A stretch of 43,385 nucleotides of DNA from Sideroxydans sp. (GCA_028687425.1 JAQUAD010000021.1:1-43385); one strand, 5' to 3'. Counted from the stretch's first letter, positions 1-10,289 are shown. Program-made: numbers and translations. The notes: generated by a model from the sequence alone, not told the origin.

Positions 1-2243
<2,243 letters not shown>

Positions 2244-2270
2244 GCGTTCAACTCACGATAGCATCAATAC

Positions 2271-2300
2271 GCAGAAGCCCGCGCCAGCGGGCTTCTGCGC
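2271..2300 (+). terminator. Inverted repeat after acnA, likely terminator
   Basis: A perfect 13-bp GC-rich stem (CGCAGAAGCCCGC pairing with GCGGGCTTCTGCG) closes a 4-base GCCA loop, starting 28 bases after the acnA stop. The following bases are CTTCAAG rather than a T run, so it is either a weak intrinsic terminator or an RNA 3'-end stabiliser. Confidence 0.6.
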
Positions 2301-2371
2301 TTCAAGTGCGAAAAGGCAAACAAAGCGCCCTTTGCTCGCGTCTTTAGTACCGTGATTCGTGCACTATCCTT

Positions 2372-2416
2372 CCCGACAATTCCTGCGCATGCGGATAGGC
2401 ATGCGCTTGGGTCGGG
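2372..2416. other. Two-tier stem-loop in the acnA-chemoreceptor gap
   Basis: The outer stem is CCCGAC (2372-2377) with GTCGGG (2411-2416). The inner stem is a perfect GCGCATGC (2385-2392) with GCATGCGC (2399-2406), closing a GGATAG loop. It lies in the 302-base gap between acnA and the chemoreceptor. A TAGAAT hexamer at 2428-2433 follows, with a poorly spaced TTGGGT at 2407-2412 (15 bases apart), then a small GC stem at 2435-2457. Function is unknown. It could be a terminator on either strand, or part of an additional promoter or small RNA. Confidence 0.4.
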
Positions 2417-2477
2417 CATCGTTTATGTAGAATGCGGCGCTGATTTCCTTCGCGCCGGTCAAATATCCGACTTTTCT

Positions 2478-2504
2478 TAAAGATTATTCGGCAAGTGCCG
2501 ATAG
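2478..2504 (+). promoter_or_regulatory. Sigma-28 (FliA) promoter of the chemoreceptor gene
   Basis: TAAA at 2478-2481 is followed after exactly 15 bases by GCCGATAG at 2497-2504. The established sigma-28 consensus is TAAA-N15-GCCGATAA, so there is one mismatch. It lies about 40 bases upstream of the chemoreceptor start codon in the right orientation, as expected for a class III flagellar/chemotaxis gene. It implies that the organism has FliA and is motile. Confidence 0.82.
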
Positions 2505-2545
2505 GGAATCTCATCATAAAAATTCTTCAATCAAGGGGGAGCGCC

Positions 2546-4183
2546 ATGTCCATAGTGAATCGCCTACTGGGACATCAAAGCATCGGCAAGAGACTTGCTG
2601 CCGGATTTGCTGTTGTTGTAGCCATTTTTGTAATCAACCTGCTGCTGATCGGCAGCGCATTCGTGCAACTGGAAAATGACACGAAGCAGATCCGCGATGA
2701 AACGCTGCCGTACATTCTGACCGTCGATGAAATGGACACTGCGCGCTCCGAAGTGCAGCAGTGGCTGACCGATGTTTCCGCCACCCACAACCGCGACGGC
2801 TATGCCGATGCCGAGCAAGCGGCCGGGATTTTCCATGCTGGTATCGAAAAGTACAAAAAGATGTATCAGCAGGAAAATGACAGTGCCGACCTCAAGAAGA
2901 TGCTGGATATAGAGGAGAGTTTCAAAACCTTCTATGCCGACGGCAAGCGCATGGCCGAGATCTATATCACCAAGGGACAGGAGGCAGGCAATGCAGCGAT
3001 GGAGGGTTTCGACCAATCCAGCAGCAGCATCGCCGAGAAACTGACCAATTTCCGCAAGCAACAGATCGCCGAGGCGAACCAGATCACCGGCGGCACCGTG
3101 AGCACCGCCGAATCGACCATGAAGATCATGGCATTCGGCGGCCTGATCGCGGCCCTGCTCGCCACCACCTTCGCCATGCTGATCAGCCGCTCCATCATCG
3201 GCCCCGTCGGCCAGATGCGCAGCACCATGATCAGCATCGGCAAGAGCGGAGATTTCACCCAGCGCATCCCCATCGAAAGCAGGGACGAGATCGGACAGAC
3301 CGTACGCGCCTTCAACGAACTGATCGGCAACCTGCAGTCCACGCTGCACGAGTTGCACGACGGCATAGATAAACTGCTGGATTCTTCCAACGGCCTGTCT
3401 TCCGCCTCGCACCAGGTTGCCGGCAGTTCTGCCCAGCAAAGCGAGGCATCCTCTTCCATGGCTGCCACGATTGAAGAGATCACCGTCAGCATCAACCATG
3501 TATCCGAATCTTCACGCGAAGCGCTGGCCTTCTCCAGGAAGTCCGGCGAACTTTCGGAACAGGGCGGGCAGATCATCCATAACGCGGCCTCGGAGATGAA
3601 GCAGATCGCCGACACCGTGCGCGAGACGTCAGTATCGATCGAAGAACTGGGCCGCCAGTCGACGCAGATCTCTTCCATCGTGCAAGTGATCAAGGAGATC
3701 GCGGAACAAACCAACCTGCTGGCGCTGAACGCCGCCATCGAGGCCGCCCGGGCCGGCGAGCAGGGCCGCGGCTTCGCCGTGGTGGCCGACGAAGTGCGCA
3801 AGCTGGCCGAACGCACGGCCAATGCGACCGGCGAGATCACCGGCATGATCGACAGCATCCAGAACACGGCGAACATCGCAGTGGATAGCATGTCCGGTGC
3901 GGTCGAACAGGTGAGCAGCGGCGTGACCCTGGCCGAGAACGCCGGCGATGCCATCAACCAGATCAAGGCTGGTTCGGAATCCGTCATCAGAACGGTGAGC
4001 GACATCTCCGACGCGTTGGTCGAACAAAGCTCCGCCAGCAACGAGGTCGCCGTACACGTCGAGCGTGTCGCCCAGATGACGGAAGAAAACAGCGCCGCAG
4101 CGGAAGAGACCTCGCGTGCGGCACACCAGCTTGCCCTGCTGGCGGAAAAGATGCGTGCGACAATCAACCAGTTCAAGTGTTGA
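2546..4183 (+). CDS. Methyl-accepting chemotaxis protein, transmembrane
   Basis: This is a chemoreceptor that signals through CheW/CheA to the flagellar motor. The chosen ATG (545 residues) follows AAGGGGGA at 2533-2540; an in-frame GTG at 2495 sits inside the sigma-28 promoter and is rejected. Order: TM1 at about 20-38, a ~150-residue periplasmic helical region of four-helix-bundle type (VDEMDTARSEVQQW), TM2 at 194-215, HAMP at about 216-268, then a long cytoplasmic coiled coil. The conserved hairpin tip is at about 384-423 (EQTNLLALNAAIEAARAGEQ, FAVVADEVRKLAERT). There is no C-terminal CheR-binding pentapeptide; the end is NQFKC. The ligand cannot be inferred. Cytochrome genes follow immediately, so a redox-related signal is possible but unproven. 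Confidence 0.95.
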   Translation: MSIVNRLLGHQSIGKRLAAGFAVVVAIFVINLLLIGSAFVQLENDTKQIRDETLPYILTVDEMDTARSEVQQWLTDVSATHNRDGYADAEQAAGIFHAGIEKYKKMYQQENDSADLKKMLDIEESFKTFYADGKRMAEIYITKGQEAGNAAMEGFDQSSSSIAEKLTNFRKQQIAEANQITGGTVSTAESTMKIMAFGGLIAALLATTFAMLISRSIIGPVGQMRSTMISIGKSGDFTQRIPIESRDEIGQTVRAFNELIGNLQSTLHELHDGIDKLLDSSNGLSSASHQVAGSSAQQSEASSSMAATIEEITVSINHVSESSREALAFSRKSGELSEQGGQIIHNAASEMKQIADTVRETSVSIEELGRQSTQISSIVQVIKEIAEQTNLLALNAAIEAARAGEQGRGFAVVADEVRKLAERTANATGEITGMIDSIQNTANIAVDSMSGAVEQVSSGVTLAENAGDAINQIKAGSESVIRTVSDISDALVEQSSASNEVAVHVERVAQMTEENSAAAEETSRAAHQLALLAEKMRATINQFKC

Positions 4184-4315
4184 GTAGCAGCGCGCGGATA
4201 TGTGCGGCACGGCCCGCACGACGATCTGCCAATATGCATCGCACAATATAAAATTCCCTTCCGGTATGCGGCACGGAGAAAGCATGCAACCGGACGGGAA
4301 CAGCGGGGAATCAGG

Positions 4316-5410
4316 GTGGAAATAGACAAATTCAAATCTGGCATTGCATTCGCAGCAGCGCTGGGCATCGGTGCGGCTGCTCCGGTTTATGCGGCTGGCG
4401 ACACTGCTGCGGGACTGCCGTTCGGCCTGGAATTTTCAGCCTTTGGCGATGTACAGAGCAGCTACGACGATACGGGACGGCAAAAGCTGGATTTCGGCTC
4501 ACTCGAACTGGACGTATCGGCCGAATTCAGCGACGACCTGCAAGGTGCGCTGGCATTGGTGACCGACCAGACGAGCACGGCAGTTGCGGTCGCATTTCTC
4601 GACTATCACACCTTCGGCGGGCGCATCGCCCCGCGCGGCAGGTTGTGGGTAGAAAAAGGCTTTCACTTACATATTGGTCAATTCGACGTGCCGTTCGGCA
4701 GCGACTGGCAGTTCTTCGCCAGCACGGACAGCATCTCGATCTCGCGCCCGCTGACGACCGATCTGGTGATGGAAGGCGGCTATAACGATACCGGCATCCG
4801 CGTGCTGGGCAACAACGGCAGTATCAATTTCAATACCTTCCTGCTGCATGGTTTCAATTCCGGACGCCTGGTCGGCGGCAGGCTGGGGCTCACCCCGTTC
4901 AGCGATCCTTTCTCGCTGAAGGGCGCGCAGGAACCCAAGACTTTCGAATTCGGCCTCTCCTATCTGCTGGATACCGACTCGAGCTGGAAGAAGAACGAAG
5001 TCGCATGGGCGGTGGATGCCGAAGCCAGCAGGGATGCCTGGACCGGCCGTTTCGAATACATGGTGCGCAGGAAGGAACTGCTGATCGATCCGGCCCGCAC
5101 CGTCACGCGTGCCTGGCACATCACACAGGAATACGCGCTGGACGAAGAAGTGTTCTGGCCGACCACCCTCTTCGCCCGCTATGACCAAGGTACTGTGCAA
5201 CCCGCCGAGATACTGACGCCGGGCGCGAGCGCGGGCGATGACCACGATGCCCGCATCGCGGCCGGCTTCAAGACCAATCCCGGCGGCAGCGAGAATGTGC
5301 ACTGGAAGTTCGAAGTGCAGCACTATCGCGCGGCCACGCCGAGCACCCGCGAGATGCCCGGCTTCGGTCGCCGCCTGTTCTGGTACACGCAGCTGGTACT
5401 GTCGATATGA
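4316..5410 (+). CDS. Putative outer-membrane beta-barrel (porin-like) protein
   Basis: I do not recognise a named family with certainty. The GTG at 4316 is preceded by GGGGAA and opens a clear signal peptide (KFKSGIAFAAALGIGAAAPVYA, cleavage near residue 27). Starting further upstream would bury that signal. The mature part of the 364-residue protein is rich in alternating polar/hydrophobic stretches with Gly and aromatics (LHIGQFDVPFGSDW, INFNTFLLHGFNSGR, FGLSYLLDTDSSW, HWKFEVQHYRA) and ends in RLFWYTQLVLSI, typical of outer-membrane barrels. Its stop overlaps the start of the tetrahaem cytochrome gene (ATGA), so the two are translationally coupled. This suggests a porin-cytochrome partnership or a conduit for a redox substrate. 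An ordinary porin is the alternative. Confidence 0.7.
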   Translation: MEIDKFKSGIAFAAALGIGAAAPVYAAGDTAAGLPFGLEFSAFGDVQSSYDDTGRQKLDFGSLELDVSAEFSDDLQGALALVTDQTSTAVAVAFLDYHTFGGRIAPRGRLWVEKGFHLHIGQFDVPFGSDWQFFASTDSISISRPLTTDLVMEGGYNDTGIRVLGNNGSINFNTFLLHGFNSGRLVGGRLGLTPFSDPFSLKGAQEPKTFEFGLSYLLDTDSSWKKNEVAWAVDAEASRDAWTGRFEYMVRRKELLIDPARTVTRAWHITQEYALDEEVFWPTTLFARYDQGTVQPAEILTPGASAGDDHDARIAAGFKTNPGGSENVHWKFEVQHYRAATPSTREMPGFGRRLFWYTQLVLSI

Positions 5411-5892
5411 AGAAGCGATTCCTGACTGCCGGCCTGCTGCTCGTCGCCACGATCCTGCCGATGGCGGTTCATTCATTGAACACCGGGAATGAGCAGGATG
5501 CGCGCACCACCGGCTGCCTGCCCAGGGACGTCGCGAGCGTAGCCGCTGCGGTATGCGCAAGCTGCCACAAGGATGCACCGCAAAGATTCGGCAAAGACCC
5601 GGTGCGCAGTTGCACACCTTATTGCATGAGTTGCCACAAGAAGACGGACATGGACCGCCACCACACCGTGGGCACGGCGCTGCCCAGGATGCCCGAAACC
5701 GACATGTATCTGACGGCCGGGAAAAAGGTGGTCTGCTCGACCTGCCATGACCTGTCGCGTCCCCGCTACGACCTTGTGCGCTGGAAGGCCACCAGTCTGT
5801 TCGATCGCATGTTCCACGACGAAGACCAATATAAAACCTACTTCCTCTCGATGAGGAACGACCAAGGGCAGCTCTGCCTGACTTGCCACTAA
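5407..5892 (+). CDS. Periplasmic tetrahaem c-type cytochrome, paired-CXXCH type
   Basis: A 161-residue exported protein with a signal peptide (MKKRFLTAGLLLVATILPMA) and four haem-binding CXXCH motifs: CASCH at 50-54, CMSCH at 73-77, CSTCH at 110-114 and CLTCH at 157-161. The last motif is the extreme C-terminus, directly before the stop. The spacing and the LCLTCH ending resemble the doubled-CXXCH family. An extra cysteine sits three residues before the second motif (CTPYCMSCH). The start overlaps the barrel gene by 4 bases and the HAMP-like gene follows after 9 bases. Likely role: electron transfer in the periplasm, perhaps with the barrel protein. The partner and substrate are unknown. Confidence 0.85.
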   Translation: MKKRFLTAGLLLVATILPMAVHSLNTGNEQDARTTGCLPRDVASVAAAVCASCHKDAPQRFGKDPVRSCTPYCMSCHKKTDMDRHHTVGTALPRMPETDMYLTAGKKVVCSTCHDLSRPRYDLVRWKATSLFDRMFHDEDQYKTYFLSMRNDQGQLCLTCH

Positions 5893-5901
5893 GGAAACCG
5901 C

Positions 5902-6450
5902 ATGAAACAAGTAACACAACGCCGCATCGTCCTGATCGACCACCGCTTCCAGCTGCGCATGGCCGCAGCCTTCATCGCGCTGCAAGTGCTGCTGACGGCG
6001 CTATTCGCTTTCGGACTTTACCTGTTCATGGACAGCGAGATCCATGCCGATCTCGCCTCCGCCCACGCCAGCTATCAATCGCTGAGCCAGATGTTGCTGC
6101 CTATCGTGGTGGTGCTGGCCGTATTCAGCGTCACGCTGTCCATCATCCTGGTCACGGTCTTCGTGGTGCGCATCAGTCACAAGGTGGCGGGGCCGATGTA
6201 CCGTTTCCGTACGGTGCTGGAGGCGCTCGCGCAGCGTCGTATCGATCCGATGACGCGCATCCGACCTGACGACCAGCTCGGCGAACTGGCGGCTTCGCTG
6301 GACAAGGCGCTGGGCAGTGTCCAAACCGATGTGCAACTGCTGCAACAAACCGCACGCCGGCTGCAGGAGAACAACAGCAAGGGTGACGGCGATGCCGTTG
6401 CTGAAGATATTGCCCTGATCGCCAATACTGTGAACAGTTGGAAGGCCTGA
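5902..6450 (+). CDS. Two-TM HAMP-like membrane protein without output domain
   Basis: A 182-residue inner-membrane protein with hydrophobic segments at about 20-46 and 62-91 separated by a short periplasmic loop. A HAMP-like stretch follows (SHKVAGPMYRFRTVLEAL ... DQLGELAASLDKALG) and then a short coiled coil ending at residue 182. There is no kinase, GGDEF or chemoreceptor signalling domain, so on its own it would relay signal by protein contact, or anchor or modulate the cytochrome upstream. It is 9 bases from the tetrahaem gene, preceded by AAGGAAA, and most likely in the same operon. It ends 21 bases before the convergent GGDEF gene. Specific function unknown. Confidence 0.75.
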   Translation: MKQVTQRRIVLIDHRFQLRMAAAFIALQVLLTALFAFGLYLFMDSEIHADLASAHASYQSLSQMLLPIVVVLAVFSVTLSIILVTVFVVRISHKVAGPMYRFRTVLEALAQRRIDPMTRIRPDDQLGELAASLDKALGSVQTDVQLLQQTARRLQENNSKGDGDAVAEDIALIANTVNSWKA

Positions 6451-6471
6451 ACAGCCGGCGTTAGCTGACGG

Positions 6472-8412
6472 TCAGTCGCCCGAGTCCTGTTCGCTTATGC
6501 TCGGACGATACAGCGAATAGCGGTTGCGGCCGCCCAGTTTGGCGTCGTACATAGCCTGGTCTGCTTTTTTCAGCAGGCCGTTCGCATCCACTTCCTCCGA
6601 TGGATACAGGCTGATACCGATGCTGACGCCGATGGCGACTTCTTTCTCCTCCACGATCCATTCGGCCTCCATGGCCTGCAATATCTTGTTGGCGGCATCT
6701 TCCGCATCGCTTTCACTCTTGATCTCTTTGAGCAGCACAGCGAATTCATCGCCGCCGATACGGGCGAAGGTATCGCTGCGGCGCATCAATGCCGACACAC
6801 GATGTGCGAACTCGACCAACAACTTGTCGCCGGCTTCATGCCCCAAACCATCATTGACGGCCTTGAAGCCATCCAGATCAAGGTACATAACGGCGATGGT
6901 TTGATGGGAGCGACGGGCATGGCTGATCTCATGCTCCAGCCGATCCAGGAACAAAACACGATTGACCAGATTGGTGAGCGGATCGTAGAAGGCCAGACGC
7001 GTGATCTTGCTTTCGGTGATGTCCTTGCCGGTGGAAACGAAGTGCGTGACAGCGCCTTTTTCGTCAAGCAATGGGGCGATGGTCTTTTCTTCGTAATACA
7101 ACATACCGTTCTTGCGGCGATTGATGAACAAGTCCTGGAAGGTCTCGCCCTGTTTGATGCGCGCCCACATGTTGCGATAGAACTCGTTTGAATGCTGGCC
7201 CGATTTCAGGATACTGGGCGTCGCGCCTATGACTTCGCGCTGTTCATATCCGGTTGCGAAGCAAAACGCAGGATTCACATAATCCAGCTTGCCGGCGGGA
7301 TCCGTGATCAACACATGGTCGGTAGTCTGCTCGACCACCTTGGAAAGCTTGTGGGCCTGCTTCATCGCTTCCGCGGAAAGTATCTTGAGTTTGCCCCAGC
7401 CGCGCATCACGAATGCCCACAGCGACAGCCCCAGCACCAGCAACACAAGCGCGACCTGCAACCGGCCGTAGGTCGGCGCCAGTATCGTCGCAACATCTTC
7501 CTGTCCGCTCACCAGCCAGAACGGATCGGCACAGCTGACTGTTGCATCCGGCCAGGCACCCAGACCGTCTGCCCCAACGAAATCAACCGCCGTCACGCGC
7601 ATGGTTGTACCGTAACTCCGCCCCGACGACCATTGCACAATGCCCGGCCCCTGCGCCACCGCCATCTTCTCCCAAGCCTGCGGATTTGCCTGACTGAAGG
7701 TCCGCTCATGCTCCAGCATGCCTCCCCAGCGATCCTGCTCGGCACCGCCTCCCAGCCACGCCCCCCGTGCATTAAGCAACGTCATCTGTGCGCCGGATGC
7801 ATCCGCCGTATTGAAGAGTTTTGCCAGCACCGGCGCGACGCCGTAGTTGATCACGACCACCCCCAGGCGCCCCCCTTGCGCGGAATGAACCGGAACGGAG
7901 AAGCGCAACATGGGATTGAGCGGCCGCTCGATCTGGCCGTGTTCGATATTCAGATCAAGATGCGAAAGACGCAGCGAATTCGGGGGCAGGCTGATCGCTT
8001 CCTGAAAATAATCGCGGCCGGATTTATCCTGCAACGATTGCTCTGCGACGCGCCATATCTTGCCGGCCCTTGAATCGACGCGCAGGCGCTCCTGACCCGA
8101 AGCATCTATGAAGCGGATCTGCTGGAAATGCGGATTGAAACGCGCCAGCGACATGAAGCGTTCGGCCAGCATATCCATCGCCTGCGGGGACTGGTGACGC
8201 AACAACGCATCGTCTGCCATCAGCATTGCATCGGTCGATGCCTCACGAAAATCGGCCATCAACATCGTGGCTGTTTTTTGCACTTGCGCGGCCATGCGCT
8301 GTTGCCATTTCTCCAGCGTCGTTACCCGATCGGCCAGATGCAGGCCGAGCACGACCATCATTGCCGGAATCGCGACCGCAAGGAAGCGCCAGATAAACAT
8401 TTGGCGTGTCAT
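6472..8412 (-). CDS. Membrane diguanylate cyclase: periplasmic sensor, PAS, GGDEF
   Basis: Predicted to make cyclic di-GMP from two GTP. The ATG at 8412 has an AGGAGAG Shine-Dalgarno sequence and gives 646 residues; an earlier in-frame ATG adds 13 residues with no such site. Order: TM1 near the N-terminus (FLAVAIPAMMVVLGLHLA), a ~300-residue periplasmic sensor resembling a double-Cache fold (QIRFIDASGQERLRVDSRAG), TM2 (LQVALVLLVLGLSLWAFVM), PAS (VVEQTTDHVLITDPAGKLDY) with a PAC tail, then GGDEF. The active-site motif ARIGGDEFAVL is intact and RRSD five residues upstream fits an inhibitory I-site. No EAL domain. It is convergent with the cytochrome cluster and has its own promoter. Confidence 0.93.
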   Translation of the reverse strand: MTRQMFIWRFLAVAIPAMMVVLGLHLADRVTTLEKWQQRMAAQVQKTATMLMADFREASTDAMLMADDALLRHQSPQAMDMLAERFMSLARFNPHFQQIRFIDASGQERLRVDSRAGKIWRVAEQSLQDKSGRDYFQEAISLPPNSLRLSHLDLNIEHGQIERPLNPMLRFSVPVHSAQGGRLGVVVINYGVAPVLAKLFNTADASGAQMTLLNARGAWLGGGAEQDRWGGMLEHERTFSQANPQAWEKMAVAQGPGIVQWSSGRSYGTTMRVTAVDFVGADGLGAWPDATVSCADPFWLVSGQEDVATILAPTYGRLQVALVLLVLGLSLWAFVMRGWGKLKILSAEAMKQAHKLSKVVEQTTDHVLITDPAGKLDYVNPAFCFATGYEQREVIGATPSILKSGQHSNEFYRNMWARIKQGETFQDLFINRRKNGMLYYEEKTIAPLLDEKGAVTHFVSTGKDITESKITRLAFYDPLTNLVNRVLFLDRLEHEISHARRSHQTIAVMYLDLDGFKAVNDGLGHEAGDKLLVEFAHRVSALMRRSDTFARIGGDEFAVLLKEIKSESDAEDAANKILQAMEAEWIVEEKEVAIGVSIGISLYPSEEVDANGLLKKADQAMYDAKLGGRNRYSLYRPSISEQDSGD

Positions 8413-8463
8413 GATCTCTACTCTCCTGTGCAACGCCTTTGCGGAGTGCACGAATTATTATGT

Positions 8464-8497
8464 CCGGCCGCAAGGCGGCCGGTGAACGGGCATTATA
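8464..8497 (-). promoter_or_regulatory. Promoter -10 and leader hairpin of the GGDEF gene
   Basis: On the minus strand a perfect TATAAT occurs at 8492-8497, about 80 bases before the start codon. A clear -35 is not seen: TTGATA lies 21 bases away, too far. Downstream, in the predicted leader, CCGGCCG (8464-8470) and CGGCCGG (8476-8482) form a 7-bp GC stem with a 5-base loop. A second inverted pair, TCCGGA at 8527-8532 and 8541-8546, lies further upstream and may end the preceding WYL unit. Confidence 0.45.
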
Positions 8498-8589
8498 AGA
8501 CCCCAATCCTGATACACCTATCAATATCCGGACATTGCGTTCCGGACTTCCATATTTCAAACAATTGATTAGCCAGCTACCACGGATAC

Positions 8590-9288
8590 CTACGCAGGCT
8601 TCTGCTCATCCTCGACGCCGATGACCCGGGTCAGGTAGTGCTCGATATTGCGCTCGGGATGTTGCGGATAGTGTTCGGGCAAGCAGTCGATGCGCTGGAT
8701 GCGGTCGAAACGGAAGTTGCGATATTCGTCGCGCAACTCGCACCAGGTCAGCAGCGTCCAGTGGTCGCCCCAGCCGAACATGCCCAACGGCCACAGCGTG
8801 CGCTCGGTCTCCTGCTCTTTCATATCGCGATAGGCAACCTTCACCTTGAGGCGCAGCTCGCAGGCGCGGCGCAGCAAACCATGCGTCTCGCGCTCGGGAT
8901 AAGAGAAGTCCGGTATGCGGTATGGCAGGCGCGAGACTTCGTTCAGCATGGCGGGCGTGAGTACGGCCAGTATCTTGGCTTCAGCGCGTCGTGCCGCCTC
9001 GGCCAGTGCGGGATCGGTCCAGGCCTGCACCATGCGATTGCCAGCCAGTAGCGCGGTGATCTCGTCCATCTCGAACATCAGCGGCGGCAGGTCGAACCCC
9101 GCACGCAAGCGATAGCCCACGCCTGCCTCGCCGTCGATGGGCACGCCGGACAGCACCAGCGCCTGGATGTCGCGATACACCGTGCGTATGCCCACGCCCA
9201 GCTTGTCGGCCAAGGTTTGCCCGGTCATCGCCGTGCGACGGCCTTGCAGCAAGGTAACCAGCTTGAACAGGCGTTCGGATTTGCGCAT
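8590..9288 (-). CDS. WYL-domain (YafY-type) transcriptional regulator
   Basis: A 232-residue DNA-binding regulator. The N-terminal helix-turn-helix is at about 1-60 (MTGQTLADKLGVGIRTVYRD), followed by a linker and a C-terminal WYL domain from about 130 (RLKVKVAYRDMKEQETERTL, WTLLTWCELRDEYRNFRFDR). WYL domains sense small ligands or nucleic acids in other family members; the ligand here is unknown. It is the last gene of a minus-strand unit that begins at 10289 behind one copy of a 32-bp dyad repeated three times in this cluster. I infer that it binds those sites and regulates its own unit. The gap to the TfoX-N gene upstream is only 3 bases. Confidence 0.9.
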   Translation of the reverse strand: MRKSERLFKLVTLLQGRRTAMTGQTLADKLGVGIRTVYRDIQALVLSGVPIDGEAGVGYRLRAGFDLPPLMFEMDEITALLAGNRMVQAWTDPALAEAARRAEAKILAVLTPAMLNEVSRLPYRIPDFSYPERETHGLLRRACELRLKVKVAYRDMKEQETERTLWPLGMFGWGDHWTLLTWCELRDEYRNFRFDRIQRIDCLPEHYPQHPERNIEHYLTRVIGVEDEQKPA

Positions 9289-9291
9289 GGA

Positions 9292-9627
9292 TTATTTCTT
9301 CGGTTTCTTCACCTTGGGCTTGGGCAGCGGCAGCTCCCTGTCGGTTGCGCGCAGCAGCTCGCACAACCATTCCGCATCTTCCCATTGATCCGGCGTGATC
9401 AGCAGATGCGGCTTGGCGCCGGGATAGGGTGCGCCTTCGACCACGGTGGAGAGCTGCGCTTTCCCTGCTTCGGTCGGTTTGAGATAGAGCTGATCGTCGC
9501 ACACCAGCCCGACCGGCTTGCCGGCAAGGTAGAGGCAGTATTCGCCGAACATCTTTTTGCTGGATGCCGCGCCCAGCGCAGAAAGCTGGTCGAGCAGAAA
9601 GTCCATGGTGTTTTGCGATGTTGCCAT
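9292..9627 (-). CDS. TfoX N-terminal-domain protein
   Basis: A 111-residue cytoplasmic protein matching the TfoX N-terminal domain: KKMFGEYCLYLAGKPVGLVC early and a LYLKPTEAGKAQL segment. The tail is Lys/Pro rich (PLPKPKVKKPKK). In gammaproteobacteria full-length TfoX/Sxy combines this domain with a C-terminal helix-hairpin-helix-like domain and activates competence genes. Here the C-terminal domain is a separate gene at 10372-10641. The start has an AGGAG site a few bases upstream. Solo N-domain proteins are common and have no firm function, so a competence role should not be assumed. Confidence 0.85.
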   Translation of the reverse strand: MATSQNTMDFLLDQLSALGAASSKKMFGEYCLYLAGKPVGLVCDDQLYLKPTEAGKAQLSTVVEGAPYPGAKPHLLITPDQWEDAEWLCELLRATDRELPLPKPKVKKPKK

Positions 9628-9659
9628 CAGTCATCTCCTCTCTGCCCGGCTGCGAACCA

Positions 9660-9977
9660 TCAATGACTGATGGCAACCTCGCTCACCTGGATGGTGGTTT
9701 CGATATCGGTGTAGTTCGGCATATCCCCCTGCAACTCGGCGGCATGCGGCATGAATGCTGCCATGAAGTCATCGACCGTGTCGAACACGTACTGACACAT
9801 GGCAACAAATGCCGGAGCAGAACCGGGCGATGCGCCGCCCAGTCCGCGCTCCACCGACACACCACGATAGCCCTTCCCCTTGCTCAGCAGTTCGATGGAA
9901 CGCGGCATATGGACGTTCAGGTAATAGTCCATATCGAACCTGCCGCTGTTGGGATAGAAGATGCTGATCTTGACCAT
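9660..9977 (-). CDS. EthD-family small protein
   Basis: A 105-residue protein matching the EthD family, a dimeric alpha/beta-barrel fold: MVKISIFYPNSGRFDMDYYL, then HMPRSIELL, and a C-terminal VDDFMAAFMPHAAELQGDMPNYTD. The founding EthD is needed for ether degradation in actinobacteria, but most members are uncharacterised. It lies 9 bases after the dimeric-barrel-like gene at 9987-10289 and 32 bases before the TfoX-N gene, inside the WYL-linked unit. No catalytic role can be inferred. Confidence 0.8.
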   Translation of the reverse strand: MVKISIFYPNSGRFDMDYYLNVHMPRSIELLSKGKGYRGVSVERGLGGASPGSAPAFVAMCQYVFDTVDDFMAAFMPHAAELQGDMPNYTDIETTIQVSEVAISH

Positions 9978-9986
9978 ATGTCGTCC

Positions 9987-10289
9987 TTAGCCGCGCTGCA
10001 TCACATGCGCCTTGCTATGGCTCATCACCACGCTGCTCATGTCGATCAATTGCTCGCAGGTCGCGCCCATCTCGGGGCCGAATTTTTCGCCAGCCGTCTT
10101 CGCTGCTTCCAGACTTTCCCAGTACACCATATCGATCCACTCGCCATCGTCGGTCTCCGAAACGCTGCGGAAGCGGAAGCCGGGTTGCTGTTTGACCCAG
10201 TCGTTGAGCTTCTCATTGGCCTTCAGCCACTCGGCGGAAGTCTTGCCTTGCTGCAAACGGAAACGCACCAGTTCTATCGTGTCGGACAT
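9987..10289 (-). CDS. Uncharacterised ~100-residue protein, paralogue A
   Basis: A 100-residue protein starting MSDTIELVRFRLQQGKTSAE at an ATG with AAGGAG upstream; a longer frame to 10394 would run through the operator and has no such site. It closely resembles the gene at 12387-12689: both share ELVRFRL-QG-T-AEWL, QPGFR-RS-SET--GEWID and a C-terminal SHV/AHV segment. Size and pattern suggest a ferredoxin-like dimeric-barrel fold similar to antibiotic-biosynthesis-monooxygenase-type proteins, but no catalytic residues are evident. It is the first gene of the WYL-ending unit, 47 bases from operator copy A. Confidence 0.75.
   Translation of the reverse strand: MSDTIELVRFRLQQGKTSAEWLKANEKLNDWVKQQPGFRFRSVSETDDGEWIDMVYWESLEAAKTAGEKFGPEMGATCEQLIDMSSVVMSHSKAHVMQRG

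Noticed and set aside
2564-4368. Long open frames antisense to the chemoreceptor (e.g. 2962-4368 and 2564-3499, minus)
   Set aside because: Compositional mirror frames of a GC-rich gene; no family features or ribosome-binding sites, and the sense gene is unmistakable.
4667-5917. 416-residue minus-strand frame over barrel and cytochrome genes
   Set aside because: Spans two real genes with clear signal peptides and haem motifs; Arg/Gly-rich shadow.
7192-8073. 293-residue plus-strand frame over the GGDEF gene
   Set aside because: Antisense to the periplasmic sensor domain, no supporting signals.
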